Shown here: in pieces, positions 48,801 through 56,168 of the stretch
How the letters are laid out: every line of letters starts with the position of its first letter
How positions within the stretch are numbered: the stretch's first letter is position 1
NCBI GenBank assembly: GCA_030837965.1
Contig: JAUTXP010000003.1
Location: forward strand, 33,670-97,669
Length of the DNA: 64,000 nt
From: Acidimicrobiaceae bacterium
Lineage (GTDB): Bacteria; Actinomycetota; Acidimicrobiia; Acidimicrobiales; JAUTXP01
Direction of reading: 5' to 3'
Notes under the pieces: generated by a model
Told to the model about the DNA's origin: nothing
The model's database searches: none
Seen by the model: only the letters and a program-made list of their open reading frames with translations
Made by a program: the position numbers and the translations under genes

Positions 48801-51071
48801 GACGGTGGTGAACGAGCGGACCCACGTCGGGTCGGTCTGGACGCTGCCGTCCTTGATGTAGACGTGCCAGTAGTACGTCGTCCGCCAGTACAGCTTGTTG
48901 GCGGGCAGCGTCCACGACGACGCGCTGATCCACCCGGAGTTGAAGCACGTGCCCGCCTCGGCGTCCGTGCCGGTGCAGACGCGGAAGTAGTAGGTGACCG
49001 GGCCGGGGTAGTCGTCAGGGTCGTCGCCCGTCACCGAGAAGGTGGGCGTGGTGGTGGTGACGGCGGCCTTGTCGGCGGGCGCGTTGGTCGCCGTGATCTT
49101 GGGCGCCACATTGCGAACGGTGAAGGCCTGGGCGGTCGACATCTTCACGCCCTCACTGGAGAACCAGGTGACGCTGTCGCGCACCATGTCCCAGATGATC
49201 TTGTAGCTGCCGGGCGGGAGGTTGCCGACCTTGGCGTTGACGGTGATCGCCTCGCGAGGGCTCACGTCCTGCGGCATGGGGGTGCGGGGACCGGACTCGA
49301 CGAACGCGCCTGCGCTGTCGTAGACCCGATAGCCCAGCTTGTAGGCGCTGTTGGCGGGCCAGGTCAGCGTGCCCCAGTTGGTGACCTTGACGGGAACGAC
49401 GCCGTCGGTGTTGTTGGTGACCGGCGTGGTGAATGCGGAGCCCGGCGCGTACAGCGCGCCATAGGGCGTGTAGGTGAACTTCAGCTTCGGCGCGCTTGTG
49501 TGGTTCGTCGGGTCGGCCGTATAGGAGGCGAAGTTCTTCCAGTAGTAGTTGTCGGTGTTGCTGCCCGCCCGGACGGTGAGGCCGTAGTTGGCCTTGCCGT
49601 GGGTCCAGGCCTGCACGGCGTCGGTGACGTCCATGGCGTCCCAGCCCGCGCCGCCGCACGTGTCGCCCTTGGCGGTGGAGATGGTGTCGACGGGCGTGGC
49701 GTCGTACGCCGCGCCGGGGCCCGACAGCATGCTCGAGCCGGACCACGAGGCCTTGACCGTGTAGACCGAGAAGCTGTGCGGCGTGCAGATCCACGAGTGG
49801 GTCTCGTACAGGTCCAGCTCGGCGCCGGTGACGTAGTAGTTGTTGTACGTCGAGTTGATGGTGTTGAAGTGCAGGTAGGTAAAGGCCGGGTGGCCGCCTG
49901 AGTCGTACGTCCCCGCCTTGAGCTCCGTCTCAGTGCTGTTGTTGGCCGAGTAGTTGGTCTGGACGTAGGTGTCGTCGGACTCGGTCGTCTTGCTGACCGT
50001 CGTCGGGTCCACCTTGATTGGAAAGACGCGGGCCGGGTCGTGGATCCACGCCGCGTCCAACGTGAGCTTGAGCGCTGGGCCTTGCGTGGTGGCGACGATG
50101 GAGTAGCGCGAGTTCCTGTTGGTCGCGCCCATGCCCGGACCTGGGTCGTAGGCCGCATCCTCGACCGTGGCCTTGGGCGTGCGGGCGCGGGTGGTGCCGG
50201 TGGCGTCGTTGAAGAGGACGTCGCCGGTGGCCTGGTCGACGGTTGGGATCAGGCCGGTGAGGGTCAGCGGGAAGGTGAACTCGGTGGGCGCGGCCGCGCT
50301 CTTGAGGACCAGCGTCTCCTTGAGCCCGTCGGGCCTGGTGTCGACTTGCACGTCGGTGCTCGGGAGGGCGTCGGGGTAGGTGGCCCGGGCGCCGACGACA
50401 GTGGCGGGCACGTTGGCCGCGCCGCGAATGGCATAGGCGAGGGCGTGGCCGGGGGCGACCTCGATGGAGGCCAGCGGCCGGGCTGCGGCGGTGGTGGCCA
50501 GGCGGGTGGCGACGGGCGTGGCCCGAGGGGCGAGGTGGTCGTCGTTGGGGTTGGTGCCGCGCGCGGCGGCGAGCGTGGTGTCGATGGTCCGCCAGGCGCC
50601 GTCCGGGCCGCGGAAGCGAACGGGCGCGCTGGAGACCTCGGTGGTGAAGGAGCCGTCCGCGTTCTTGTACGTGGTGGAGTCGGCCGTGGCCTTGTCCGGC
50701 AGCTCGACGCTGGTGGCCGGGTCGAAGCGACCGCGCTTGACCGGGGCTTCGTGTGCGTCGGCCGCGTCCGCGTCGGTGAGCGTCATGGGTGGCTCGACGG
50801 TGGTGGCGGCCAGCGAGTCGCTGTCCTGGCTGGGCGGCCGCTCGTTGAGCTTGCGGCCCGCGGTCTGCGTGGGGGCGGCGGAAAGCGGGTGGGCCACGGC
50901 CGCGCCCGCGGCGGGCTTGTGCTTGGGCGACGCGGCGCCGGCGCTGGCGCTGGGTGTGGCGCCGGCGCTGGGTGTCGATGCGTCGGCCGCCCACGCCCCG
51001 TTTGCCATCGGCACCAGCCCGAGCACAAGCGCGCTGGCCACACCGATGGCGATCGTCCGCACCCGCCCCAT
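42858..51071 (-). CDS. RHS-repeat polymorphic toxin with C-terminal HNH-like nuclease domain
   Basis: A 2737-residue secreted giant. Order: signal peptide (1-28), Ala/Pro-rich linker, a beta domain, a DNRLRE-type domain (about 365-540), an Ig-like domain (545-650), a DUF6531-type entry (about 775), roughly 1400 residues of RHS/YD repeats, the RHS core end (ARWYNPARAQFSSRDE, ANRYAYVSGNPLSGRDPSGHVG near 2380), a Pro-rich segment, and a C-terminal toxin (about 2620-2737). The toxin has LQVHHRIQIEWRD, NAIDNLAGL and DHAKVSSAWQQF, an HH-type nuclease pattern. The ATG at 51071 has GAGGAG six bases upstream and opens the signal peptide. The RHS shell would hold the toxin until delivery; the secretion route is not visible. 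Confidence 0.92.
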   Translation of the reverse strand: MGRVRTIAIGVASALVLGLVPMANGAWAADASTPSAGATPSASAGAASPKHKPAAGAAVAHPLSAAPTQTAGRKLNERPPSQDSDSLAATTVEPPMTLTDADAADAHEAPVKRGRFDPATSVELPDKATADSTTYKNADGSFTTEVSSAPVRFRGPDGAWRTIDTTLAAARGTNPNDDHLAPRATPVATRLATTAAARPLASIEVAPGHALAYAIRGAANVPATVVGARATYPDALPSTDVQVDTRPDGLKETLVLKSAAAPTEFTFPLTLTGLIPTVDQATGDVLFNDATGTTRARTPKATVEDAAYDPGPGMGATNRNSRYSIVATTQGPALKLTLDAAWIHDPARVFPIKVDPTTVSKTTESDDTYVQTNYSANNSTETELKAGTYDSGGHPAFTYLHFNTINSTYNNYYVTGAELDLYETHSWICTPHSFSVYTVKASWSGSSMLSGPGAAYDATPVDTISTAKGDTCGGAGWDAMDVTDAVQAWTHGKANYGLTVRAGSNTDNYYWKNFASYTADPTNHTSAPKLKFTYTPYGALYAPGSAFTTPVTNNTDGVVPVKVTNWGTLTWPANSAYKLGYRVYDSAGAFVESGPRTPMPQDVSPREAITVNAKVGNLPPGSYKIIWDMVRDSVTWFSSEGVKMSTAQAFTVRNVAPKITATNAPADKAAVTTTTPTFSVTGDDPDDYPGPVTYYFRVCTGTDAEAGTCFNSGWISASSWTLPANKLYWRTTYYWHVYIKDGSVQTDPTWVRSFTTVVPDANAASHFGDDPYGVSEGGVNPSIGNYVTSAFEAPVQSVGPQLGVQRTYNSGDAANHAFGVGWSSLFDMRVDFAGANATVSYQDGRRQAFARNPDNTWAASPGYFATLTSTASGATLSDKSSTTYTFDTTGALSSVTDPTARKVTLTPDGAGHTVFADVASGRSVTLTWTGAHITSATTPAVDGAGPRSWTYAYTGDRLDRACDPLDTPTDRHCTTYAYDPAGRLASVTRPKGNTTEQVHYDDVTGRVDWRQDGRNKRWTYAVTTQASPAQTTVTFTDPLLNAVAMTYDGSSRLILRKDELGSSRSFAYDVNGSVSRIADENGHAITLVNDGRGNVVKRTAYDGAPASYYDYYLGAANDLRNDRLVAYRDPRSSGPTDDRFKTSYTYTASGAPASTVTPPTAEFAQGTTESQSYTTGTEAAVGSTGTVPAGLLSTKTDALQRATQFFYNAAGDPTRTIDRAGLRTDFAYDAMGRQVTATQFSNSYPGGLTTTSTYDALGRLETVTEPATTDAVTSTPHQRRTTYAYDANGNCTDVIVSDLRGNDPARRTHVDFDAADVAQGGADAEGNTTSRRFDDAGRVVASTDGRGHVVGFGYTKRGELSSIVAQGFVDDPITPGPGRDVTLLQRTYDPAGRIDTEVDARGRTRKFAYYDDDRLKAVTLLGLRDPAGTTRDYVVESHDYDAAGDETTTRLGNTLRVVTSAYDAAGRLTGTTLDPTGLNRRVAYAHDANGNVLRQTVTDGTRTEEQRWTYDNEGRMLQSTVENGAVDLVTNRVRDQRGLVTSVTDPRGGTTTPPDPAYRTTMSYDPLGRLVRTDSPAVPNASGGTAAPVSFQGYDTFDDVVASKDANGNVTSVAFDRLGRPTVTTYPTYTPPGLAPITPTERSTYDANSNVVSMVDRRGQTTTFDYDNLNRPVRRTEPKANASAAAGVTRFSYDDAGNTTSVVDQVGAVTESTYDDLNRLLSSTDVVRNGTATPSRFTTSYRYDDLGNVNRTTLPHGEVSYADYNAASERIQAQDGAGKIWRIGRDLAGRAASTTDPLNRVKRTTYDLAGRPTSAAEFGPTGTLLHTANTGYDLAGNVTSRTPSASGPGLTTSSTRTASYDALNRILSVTQPLANGSSATTAFAYDAVGNRVKTTDPLNQATTAAFTPWNLPESVVEPATAAQPAAADRTFTDVYDAAGATVETRKPGGVSVTKTRDALGRVVKETGVGAPGLKSWTYDAVGRVTSISHPSGTQTFAYDDRGLLTSATGPAGAVTLAYDEDGRLTSRTDAAGAATFTWDLRGLPATATDAVTGKTRTWTYTDAAEPRTETVGANGPVRTWTYTDRTQLASDVLAGPNGAATYRTDYTYDADGNVVTKAIGPVGTAGAGTSAYAYDLADRLVSWTPPGGAAVSYGYDAAGNRTSAAGVTSAYDERGRLLSDTAGNAYTYTPRGTLATRRSGTTTTALTADAFDRILNDGPSTYSYDALDRTALHNGTAMSYSGLDLEPVADGGVKVARDAQGDVLAQSGVTATATELLADGHDDVTATFDPATGSVSSATAYDPWGATTASSGSGIRGPLGMQSQWTDSATGSVHMQARWYNPARAQFSSRDEVTQDDWTVSGANRYAYVSGNPLSGRDPSGHVGVIESQGAPAGMTSAQMEGGGGMGPPGSSNAIQALVDGIGALIGGALAWSGLSGGGKSSPQSAPATSHINFTSNSGVSMYWDPVSREFDWDTVGHGLGHYVYDWPSTDPRHGPPGGRPGGPRPPRPPKPKPLPPVVAPPVPDGGPGAFKVAKADLTNATTLVNEAPDRPTHIKTAKATDKGKCGAGGTVASCTSKTGSVPDGCSLLRTGDAADACEPATAAGAGGNGDGGRGRRTRTENCDASADRPSRKAEDQSIRRAARRTWQDVTGQEASASGLQVHHRIQIEWRDVYSGDINAIDNLAGLTPSDHAKVSSAWQQFKAGLCGRTPTEDELLAQRDQVDEMYGHLMQNLSDQ

Positions 51072-51164
51072 GTCCCTCTCCTCGCCCCAGCGAGCCAAGC
51101 CCCCAGCGAGCTTCTGCTCCGAGGAGTAAACGAGCCCGCTCCGCCCCGATTACACCCCCCTCAA

Positions 51165-51195
51165 CTTTTCCACAGCAACAGGTGCTGTGGAAAAG
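51165..51195. repeat. 31-bp palindrome, copy 4 of 5 (reverse orientation)
   Basis: Same 13-bp arms; the spacer reads ACAGG, the reverse complement of CCTGT in copy 5, so this copy is inverted relative to the others. It lies 14 bp after the ispE stop and 93 bp upstream of the RHS start. Confidence 0.93.
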
Positions 51196-51208
51196 CGCGG
51201 GGGTCAGG

Positions 51209-51949
51209 TCAGCCGGGAGGGGGGACGGTGCGGGTGACGACCAGGCCGTCGCCTTCGTACTCGCCCTCCACGAACCACGTGCCGCCGCTGCCCGCCAGAC
51301 CCGGCGTCTGGCCGGTGGCGTCGCCCAGCCGGTCCCGCCAGCGGGCCAGGTCCGGCGCCACCGCCAGCGCGGCGGCAACCAAATCGTTTCGGGGAACGCC
51401 GGCGCCCAGCCCGCCGCCGCCACCAGCGGCGCCGGCCAAGCCACGCTCGCCGCCCAGGCGATCCCACATGGCGTACACCGCGGGCGTCGACACGTGCAGC
51501 GGGGGCGTGAGCAGAGTGAAAGCCTTGTCCACGAACGGAAGCGGCTCCACCACCTCCCCGATCCCCCGCACGCGCGCTCGGCCGCCCACGACGCAGAAGG
51601 GCACGTCTGCCCCGACCGCTACCGCCACCGACAGATTCCGACACCCTGCCCACCGCAGCACGGCCGCGGCGTCGGCCGACCCGCCCCCCAACCCAGCCCC
51701 GGCGGGAATGCGCTTCACCAGCGACACATGGGCGTCGCGGCCCACGGCAGCCAACGCCAAGGACACCAGGTTGTCGGCGGGCAGGTCGTTCACGCCCGCA
51801 GAGAAGACCAAGGTGTCGCACAGGTCGATCGACACCATCTCGGCGTCGATCAGGTGATAGCCGTCGTCGCGCACGCCCACCACCTCGAGCGACAGCGTGA
51901 GCTTGGCGAACGCCTGAACCTCCCCCTCCACAACCTCCACCCCACTCAC
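51209..51949 (-). CDS. ispE: 4-diphosphocytidyl-2-C-methyl-D-erythritol kinase
   Basis: A 246-residue GHMP kinase of the non-mevalonate isoprenoid pathway. Motif 1 is AFAKLTLSLEVVGVRDDGYHLIDAEM, the ATP loop is RIPAGAGLGGGSADAAAVL, and the C-terminal glycine motif is AGSGGTWFV. It is shorter than the roughly 280-320 usual residues. The GTG at 51949 overlaps the rsmA stop as GTGA, which fixes the start; other GTG codons nearby lack that link. The rsmA-ispE order is the normal actinobacterial one. Confidence 0.92.
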   Translation of the reverse strand: MSGVEVVEGEVQAFAKLTLSLEVVGVRDDGYHLIDAEMVSIDLCDTLVFSAGVNDLPADNLVSLALAAVGRDAHVSLVKRIPAGAGLGGGSADAAAVLRWAGCRNLSVAVAVGADVPFCVVGGRARVRGIGEVVEPLPFVDKAFTLLTPPLHVSTPAVYAMWDRLGGERGLAGAAGGGGGLGAGVPRNDLVAAALAVAPDLARWRDRLGDATGQTPGLAGSGGTWFVEGEYEGDGLVVTRTVPPPG

Positions 51950-52770
51950 CGACTCACGCACGCGGCCAGCCTGCCCCAGTCGGCGACCCCCAGCTCCTCG
52001 GCCCTGGCCTCCGGCCGCACGCCCGCAGCCTCGAACACGGCCTCGTCCACCCCCAGCGCGGCGAGCGAACGCCGCAGCATCTTGCGCCGCTGGCCGAACC
52101 CGGCTCGGGCCAACTCGAACAGCAACCCTGCGTCCACGTCCGACCCCAGCAAGGGTCGCTCCCGGCGAACGATCGACACCAATGCCGACTCCACCTTGGG
52201 CACGGGCACGAACACGCTGGCAGGCACACGCCCCACCACCGCGGCCTCGGCCCAGTAGGCCACCTTCACCGACGGCAACCCGTACTGCTCGTCGCCCGGA
52301 CCGGCCGCCAGCCGCTCCCCCACCTCGCGCTGCACCATCACCAGCATGCGCCCGATCTGCGGCACGTCGTCGAGCAGGTCCAGTACCAGCGGCGTGGCCA
52401 CGTTGTACGGCAGGTTGGCCACGAGCACCCACCGGCCAGGCGACTCGCGGCCCAACAACGCGGCCCAGTCGAGCGACATGGCGTCGGCCTCCACCACGGC
52501 GACACCGAGCCCTTCGACCACGCCGCGCAGGACGGGGACGAGGTACTTGTCCACCTCGACCGCGGTGACCGACGCGCCAGTGGCGGCCAAGGCCAGCGTC
52601 AACGATCCGAGCCCGGCGCCGATCTCCACGACCCGGTCCCCCGGCCCTACGCCCGCCAGCCGGGCGATGCGGCGCACGGTGTTCGGGTCGGCGACGAAGT
52701 TCTGCCCCAGGGCCCGACTCGGGCGCAGACCGTGCTCTTCGAGCAGGCGCAGGACCTGCCCGCGGGTCAG
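51946..52770 (-). CDS. rsmA: 16S rRNA (A1518/A1519) dimethyltransferase
   Basis: A 274-residue KsgA-family enzyme when read from a CTG codon at 52770. Residues 1-31 then give the family opening, including HGLRPSRALGQNF, needed for SAM and RNA binding. Motif I is VVEIGAGLGSLTLAL, motif IV LVANLPYNVATPLV. The only standard start is a GTG at 52677, which would remove the GQNF motif; an in-frame TGA lies just upstream of the CTG and no ATG, GTG or TTG falls between. So either a CTG start is used or the N-terminus is lost. The gene ends in a GTGA overlap with ispE. Confidence 0.9.
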   Translation of the reverse strand: MTRGQVLRLLEEHGLRPSRALGQNFVADPNTVRRIARLAGVGPGDRVVEIGAGLGSLTLALAATGASVTAVEVDKYLVPVLRGVVEGLGVAVVEADAMSLDWAALLGRESPGRWVLVANLPYNVATPLVLDLLDDVPQIGRMLVMVQREVGERLAAGPGDEQYGLPSVKVAYWAEAAVVGRVPASVFVPVPKVESALVSIVRRERPLLGSDVDAGLLFELARAGFGQRRKMLRRSLAALGVDEAVFEAAGVRPEARAEELGVADWGRLAACVSR

Positions 52771-52774
52771 TCCG

Positions 52775-53380
52775 CTACCACTCGATGCGGACGTCGATCA
52801 CACCAGTCGAGGGCGGGGCCAGATCGTCGTACGACGTCTTGGCCAGGTCGATGATGCGACCGGCCACATGCGGCCCGCGGTCGGCCACACGACACTTCAC
52901 GGACCGGCCGTTGGCCACATTGATCACCGTCAACACCGTCCCCATGGGCAGGGTGCGGTGGGCGCATGTCCCAGTGGGCGCGTCGTACCACGACGCCTTG
53001 CCCGACTGGGTGTTGGGCGGCTTGGTAGTCGTGGTCGTGGGCGGCGGCTTGCGCACCGTCGTGGTCGTCGTGGCCGGCTTCTTGACCGCCGCAGCCTTGG
53101 CGACGGGCTTGTTGGCCACGACCCGAACCGTGGCGGCCGTCGTCGAGGGGGCGGCGAGAGTGGTCGACGTGGTCGCCACAGTGGTCTCGACCATCACCGC
53201 GGCCGCCTCCTCCATGCCGACGCGACGGGCCGACCGGCTGGACCGGTCCAAGGCTTCGCGCTCGGCCATGTCGGCCTGAGCGGGTCGCTGGACACTGACG
53301 ACCGTGGACGTCGTGTCGTGACTCCTACGCGCGACGAGGAGCGGTACTGACAACAGGGCGCCACACAACAGCAGCGGCAC
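52775..53380 (-). CDS. Secreted RlpA-like double-psi beta-barrel protein
   Basis: A 201-residue exported protein. A hydrophobic N-terminal segment (PLLLCGALLSVPLLVA) acts as signal or anchor, a long Thr/Pro/Ala-rich linker follows (about 60-120), and the C-terminal 85 residues form an RlpA/DPBB domain (GKASWYDAPTGTCAHRTLPM, VADRGPHVAGRIIDL). The catalytic-type Asp in DRGP is present. It stands in the place of resuscitation-promoting factor rpfB in mycobacteria. The GTG at 53380 is chosen for the clean signal segment with GGGGAG ten bases upstream; a longer frame overlaps tatD. Confidence 0.83.
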   Translation of the reverse strand: MPLLLCGALLSVPLLVARRSHDTTSTVVSVQRPAQADMAEREALDRSSRSARRVGMEEAAAVMVETTVATTSTTLAAPSTTAATVRVVANKPVAKAAAVKKPATTTTTVRKPPPTTTTTKPPNTQSGKASWYDAPTGTCAHRTLPMGTVLTVINVANGRSVKCRVADRGPHVAGRIIDLAKTSYDDLAPPSTGVIDVRIEW

Positions 53381-53474
53381 CGCGCACCGTCTCCCCAGTG
53401 CGATTCTTCCCGGCAGGGCTCCACCCTTTCCGTCGGGACGCTTCTGGGCTCGGGGGGTGAACCTAGGAGGGGAA

Positions 53475-54227
53475 TTACAAGTCCGGCAAATCGAACATCC
53501 GGGCCGCGGCCGACCAACTGGCCGCGGCAACCTCTTCGACGGACAGGCCCTTGGCGCCTGCCACCGCCGCCCCCACCAACGGCACCAGCGCGGGCCGATT
53601 GCGCTCGCCCCGATGGGGCACCGGCGTCAGATACGGCGAGTCCGTCTCGACCAGCACGCGCTCCAGCGGGCAAAGGGCGGCCGCCTCTCGAAGCTCGCCT
53701 GCGGCCTTGAACGTCACGATGCCGCTGAAGCTGAGCGACGCGCCGAGGTCCAAGGCCCGCCTGGCCTCGGCGGGCCCGCCGGTGAAGCAGTGGAAGACCG
53801 TCCGGTGGGGCATGCGCTCGGCCGCGAGGATGTCGAAGGTGTCGTCCCATGCCTCACGCGTGTGGATGACCAACGCCAGGTCGTGTTCGTGGGCCAACGC
53901 GATCTGCGCGGCGAAGGCGGCCCGCTGCTGGTCCCGTGGCGAATGGTCGTAGTGGTAGTCGAGTCCGCACTCGCCGATAGCGACGACCTTGTCCTGCCCC
54001 ACCAGGGCGACGATCGAGTCGACGCCGTTCACCGCGTCATGCGGATGCAGCCCCACTGTGGCCCACACGCCGTCGTGGCGCTGGGCCGCGGCGATGGCCG
54101 CGGCCGACTGCTCGGCATCCGTGCCGACCGTGATCATGCGGGTCACACCCGCCGCACGCGCCTCGTCGATGACGGACTCGTCTACCCCCTCGTAGGGGAT
54201 GTGGCAATGGCTGTCGGTCCAGCTCAC
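53475..54227 (-). CDS. tatD: TatD family metal-dependent DNase
   Basis: A 250-residue amidohydrolase-fold deoxyribonuclease. The metal ligands are in DSHCHIPYEG (HxH), IGECGLDYHYD (Glu), VIHTREAWDDT (His), VFHCFTGG (His) and VETDSPYLTP (Asp). All are intact. The GTG at 54227 opens the usual N-terminus. It follows metG by 18 bp, giving the common metG-tatD pair; TatD acts in DNA repair and fragment turnover. Confidence 0.94.
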   Translation of the reverse strand: MSWTDSHCHIPYEGVDESVIDEARAAGVTRMITVGTDAEQSAAAIAAAQRHDGVWATVGLHPHDAVNGVDSIVALVGQDKVVAIGECGLDYHYDHSPRDQQRAAFAAQIALAHEHDLALVIHTREAWDDTFDILAAERMPHRTVFHCFTGGPAEARRALDLGASLSFSGIVTFKAAGELREAAALCPLERVLVETDSPYLTPVPHRGERNRPALVPLVGAAVAGAKGLSVEEVAAASWSAAARMFDLPDL

Positions 54228-54245
54228 GCGCCGGTCACGTCCAAC

Positions 54246-55763
54246 TCACTTGCGCGGGAACAGCGGCTCGCCCTTCTCCACCGCCAGCCCGCCCGGATAC
54301 TGGCCCCACGCGGCCGCGTCGGGCAGGCGCTGCTCGGCGGGCAGGCCGGACAGGCCGATGCGCCGCCACAGCTCGTCGCACGCGTCGGGCAGCGCGGGCG
54401 AGGCCAGCACGGCCACGATGCGCAGGGCTTCGAGCGCGTCGCCCAAGACCGCGTCGAGCGCAGGTCCGGGCTCGGCCTTCCACGGCTCGTTGGCCTCGAG
54501 ATAGGAGTTCGTCTCGCGGATGAGCCGCCAGGTTGCGTCCAGCGCGGCCGCGGGCTGGAGGTCGGCCCAGCCTTGTGCAGTGTCGTCGTAGACCTGACGG
54601 GCCACGTCGGCCAGCGGACTGTCGCTCGCCGGCGCGGGCCCGACGCCGCCGCACTTCTTGCCCACGACGGTGGCCACGCGCGAGGCCAGGTTGCCGAAGT
54701 TGTTGGCCAGGTCCGCGTTGTAGCGGGCCACCAGTCCTTCGAAGCTGAACTCGCCGTCGGGCCCGAACGGGTTGCGCAGCAGATGGTGGCGGACGGCATC
54801 GACACCGACCTCGTCGGCCAGGTCCTGCGGGGAGATCTGCGTCGTGTTCAAGCCCGACTTGGAGATCTTCTCGCCGCCCGCCAACAAGAAGCCGTGCACG
54901 CCGATGCGGTGCGGGGGCTCCTCGCCCGCGGCCAGCAGCATGGCGGGCCAGTACACGCAGTGGAATCGGATGATGTCCTTGCCGATGACGTGGTGCACGG
55001 CGGGCCACCACTGCTCGAACCGAGACCGGTCGTCCCCGTAGCCCACCGCGGTCGCGTAGTTGATGAGCGCGTCGTACCAGACATAGAAGACGTGCTTCTC
55101 GTCCCACGGCACAGGCACGCCCCACGTGATGGACGTGCGGCTGATCGAGATGTCCTGAAGCCCTTGTCGGATAAGGCCCAACGCCTCGTTGCGCTTGCCC
55201 TCGGGGAACACGGCCTCGGGGTTGGCCTCGTACCAGTCGAAAAGCGGCTGGGTGTACTTCGAGAGCCGGAAGAAGTAGTTCTCCTCCGACAGGAAGTCGA
55301 CGGGCCGCTTGTGGATCGGACAGTTGCCGTCCACCAAGTCGTCCTCGTTGTAGTAGGCCTCGCACGACACGCAGTAGAGGCCCTCGTAGGTGCCGAGATA
55401 GATGTCGCCGTTGTCGTGCACCCGCTGGAGGAACTGCTGCACCGAGGTGTAGTGCCGCGGCTCGGTGGTGCGGATGAAGTCGTCATGGCTGACGTTCAGC
55501 AGCCGCCACGTGTCCTTGAACCGCTCGCTGGTGATGTCGGCCTGCTCCTTCGGCGTGCGCCCGTTGGCCTCGGCCGCCCGCTGCACTTTGAGCCCATGCT
55601 CATCGGTGCCGGTGAGGAACCACACGTCGTCGCCCAAGAGGCGGTGCCAGCGCGCCGCGGCGTCACAGGTGACCGTGTTGTAGGCGTGCCCGATGTGCGG
55701 CACGTCGTTCACGTAGTAGATCGGTGTGGTGACATAGAAGCGGTCGGGCGCGGGCGGGGGCAC
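54246..55763 (-). CDS. metG: Methionyl-tRNA synthetase
   Basis: A 505-residue class I synthetase that charges tRNA-Met. The HIGH motif is HIGHAYNTV, the KMSKS motif is KISKSGLN, and the connective domain keeps a metal knob CVSCEAYYNEDDLVDGNCPIH. The anticodon domain has NNFGNLASRV and LEANEPWK. The dimerising C-terminal EMAP-like domain is absent, as in many actinobacteria. The GTG at 55763 is taken; the longer in-frame extension runs into the divergent gene at 55787. Confidence 0.96.
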   Translation of the reverse strand: MPPPAPDRFYVTTPIYYVNDVPHIGHAYNTVTCDAAARWHRLLGDDVWFLTGTDEHGLKVQRAAEANGRTPKEQADITSERFKDTWRLLNVSHDDFIRTTEPRHYTSVQQFLQRVHDNGDIYLGTYEGLYCVSCEAYYNEDDLVDGNCPIHKRPVDFLSEENYFFRLSKYTQPLFDWYEANPEAVFPEGKRNEALGLIRQGLQDISISRTSITWGVPVPWDEKHVFYVWYDALINYATAVGYGDDRSRFEQWWPAVHHVIGKDIIRFHCVYWPAMLLAAGEEPPHRIGVHGFLLAGGEKISKSGLNTTQISPQDLADEVGVDAVRHHLLRNPFGPDGEFSFEGLVARYNADLANNFGNLASRVATVVGKKCGGVGPAPASDSPLADVARQVYDDTAQGWADLQPAAALDATWRLIRETNSYLEANEPWKAEPGPALDAVLGDALEALRIVAVLASPALPDACDELWRRIGLSGLPAEQRLPDAAAWGQYPGGLAVEKGEPLFPRK

Positions 55764-55786
55764 GTTGTGGAGATTAGGAGGACCAG

Positions 55787-56158
55787 ATGCCGAAGCGGTC
55801 AGGAAAACCCAGCGTCCGCTTGCAGTTGCGGGACTTCGCACTGACGCTGCCTGGCGCATGGGAGGACCACCCTTGGGGCGAGATCGTCGCCAAGGTGGGC
55901 AAGAAGGTCTTCGTCTTCCTCGGCATGGACGGCCCCGACGGCTCCGGGATGTCGGTGAAGCTGACGGAGTCGCACGAGCACGCCCTGTCCGTCGTCGGGG
56001 CCAAGCCCACTGGCTATGGACTGGGCAAGGCGGGCTGGGTCAGCGTGCCCTTCGAGGGGGCCGACGTCGAATTGCTCCAAGACTGGATCGAGGAGAGCTA
56101 CCGCAACGTGGCGACGAAGAAGCTCATCGCACAACTTGATGAGGTCCGACCGGCCTAG
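55787..56158 (+). CDS. MmcQ/YjbR family protein
   Basis: A 123-residue protein of the MmcQ/YjbR family with the cyclic-fold DNA-binding-like domain: ALTLPGAWEDHPWGEIVAKVGKKVFVFLG near the N-terminus, then VKLTESHEHALSVV and WIEESYRNVATKKLIAQL. The biochemical role is not known. The ATG at 55787 is 23 bp from the divergent metG start and is preceded by AGGAGG-like sequence (TTAGGAGGACCAG), a strong ribosome-binding site. Confidence 0.88.
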   Translation: MPKRSGKPSVRLQLRDFALTLPGAWEDHPWGEIVAKVGKKVFVFLGMDGPDGSGMSVKLTESHEHALSVVGAKPTGYGLGKAGWVSVPFEGADVELLQDWIEESYRNVATKKLIAQLDEVRPA

Positions 56159-56168
56159 AGTCTCGCGG

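Noticed and set aside
53381..53474. Possible c-di-AMP (ydaO) riboswitch upstream of the RlpA-like gene
   Set aside because: Such riboswitches often precede wall-hydrolase genes, but the minus-strand leader lacks the GGGGTGAA and CCGTCAGCTAACC-type conserved parts.
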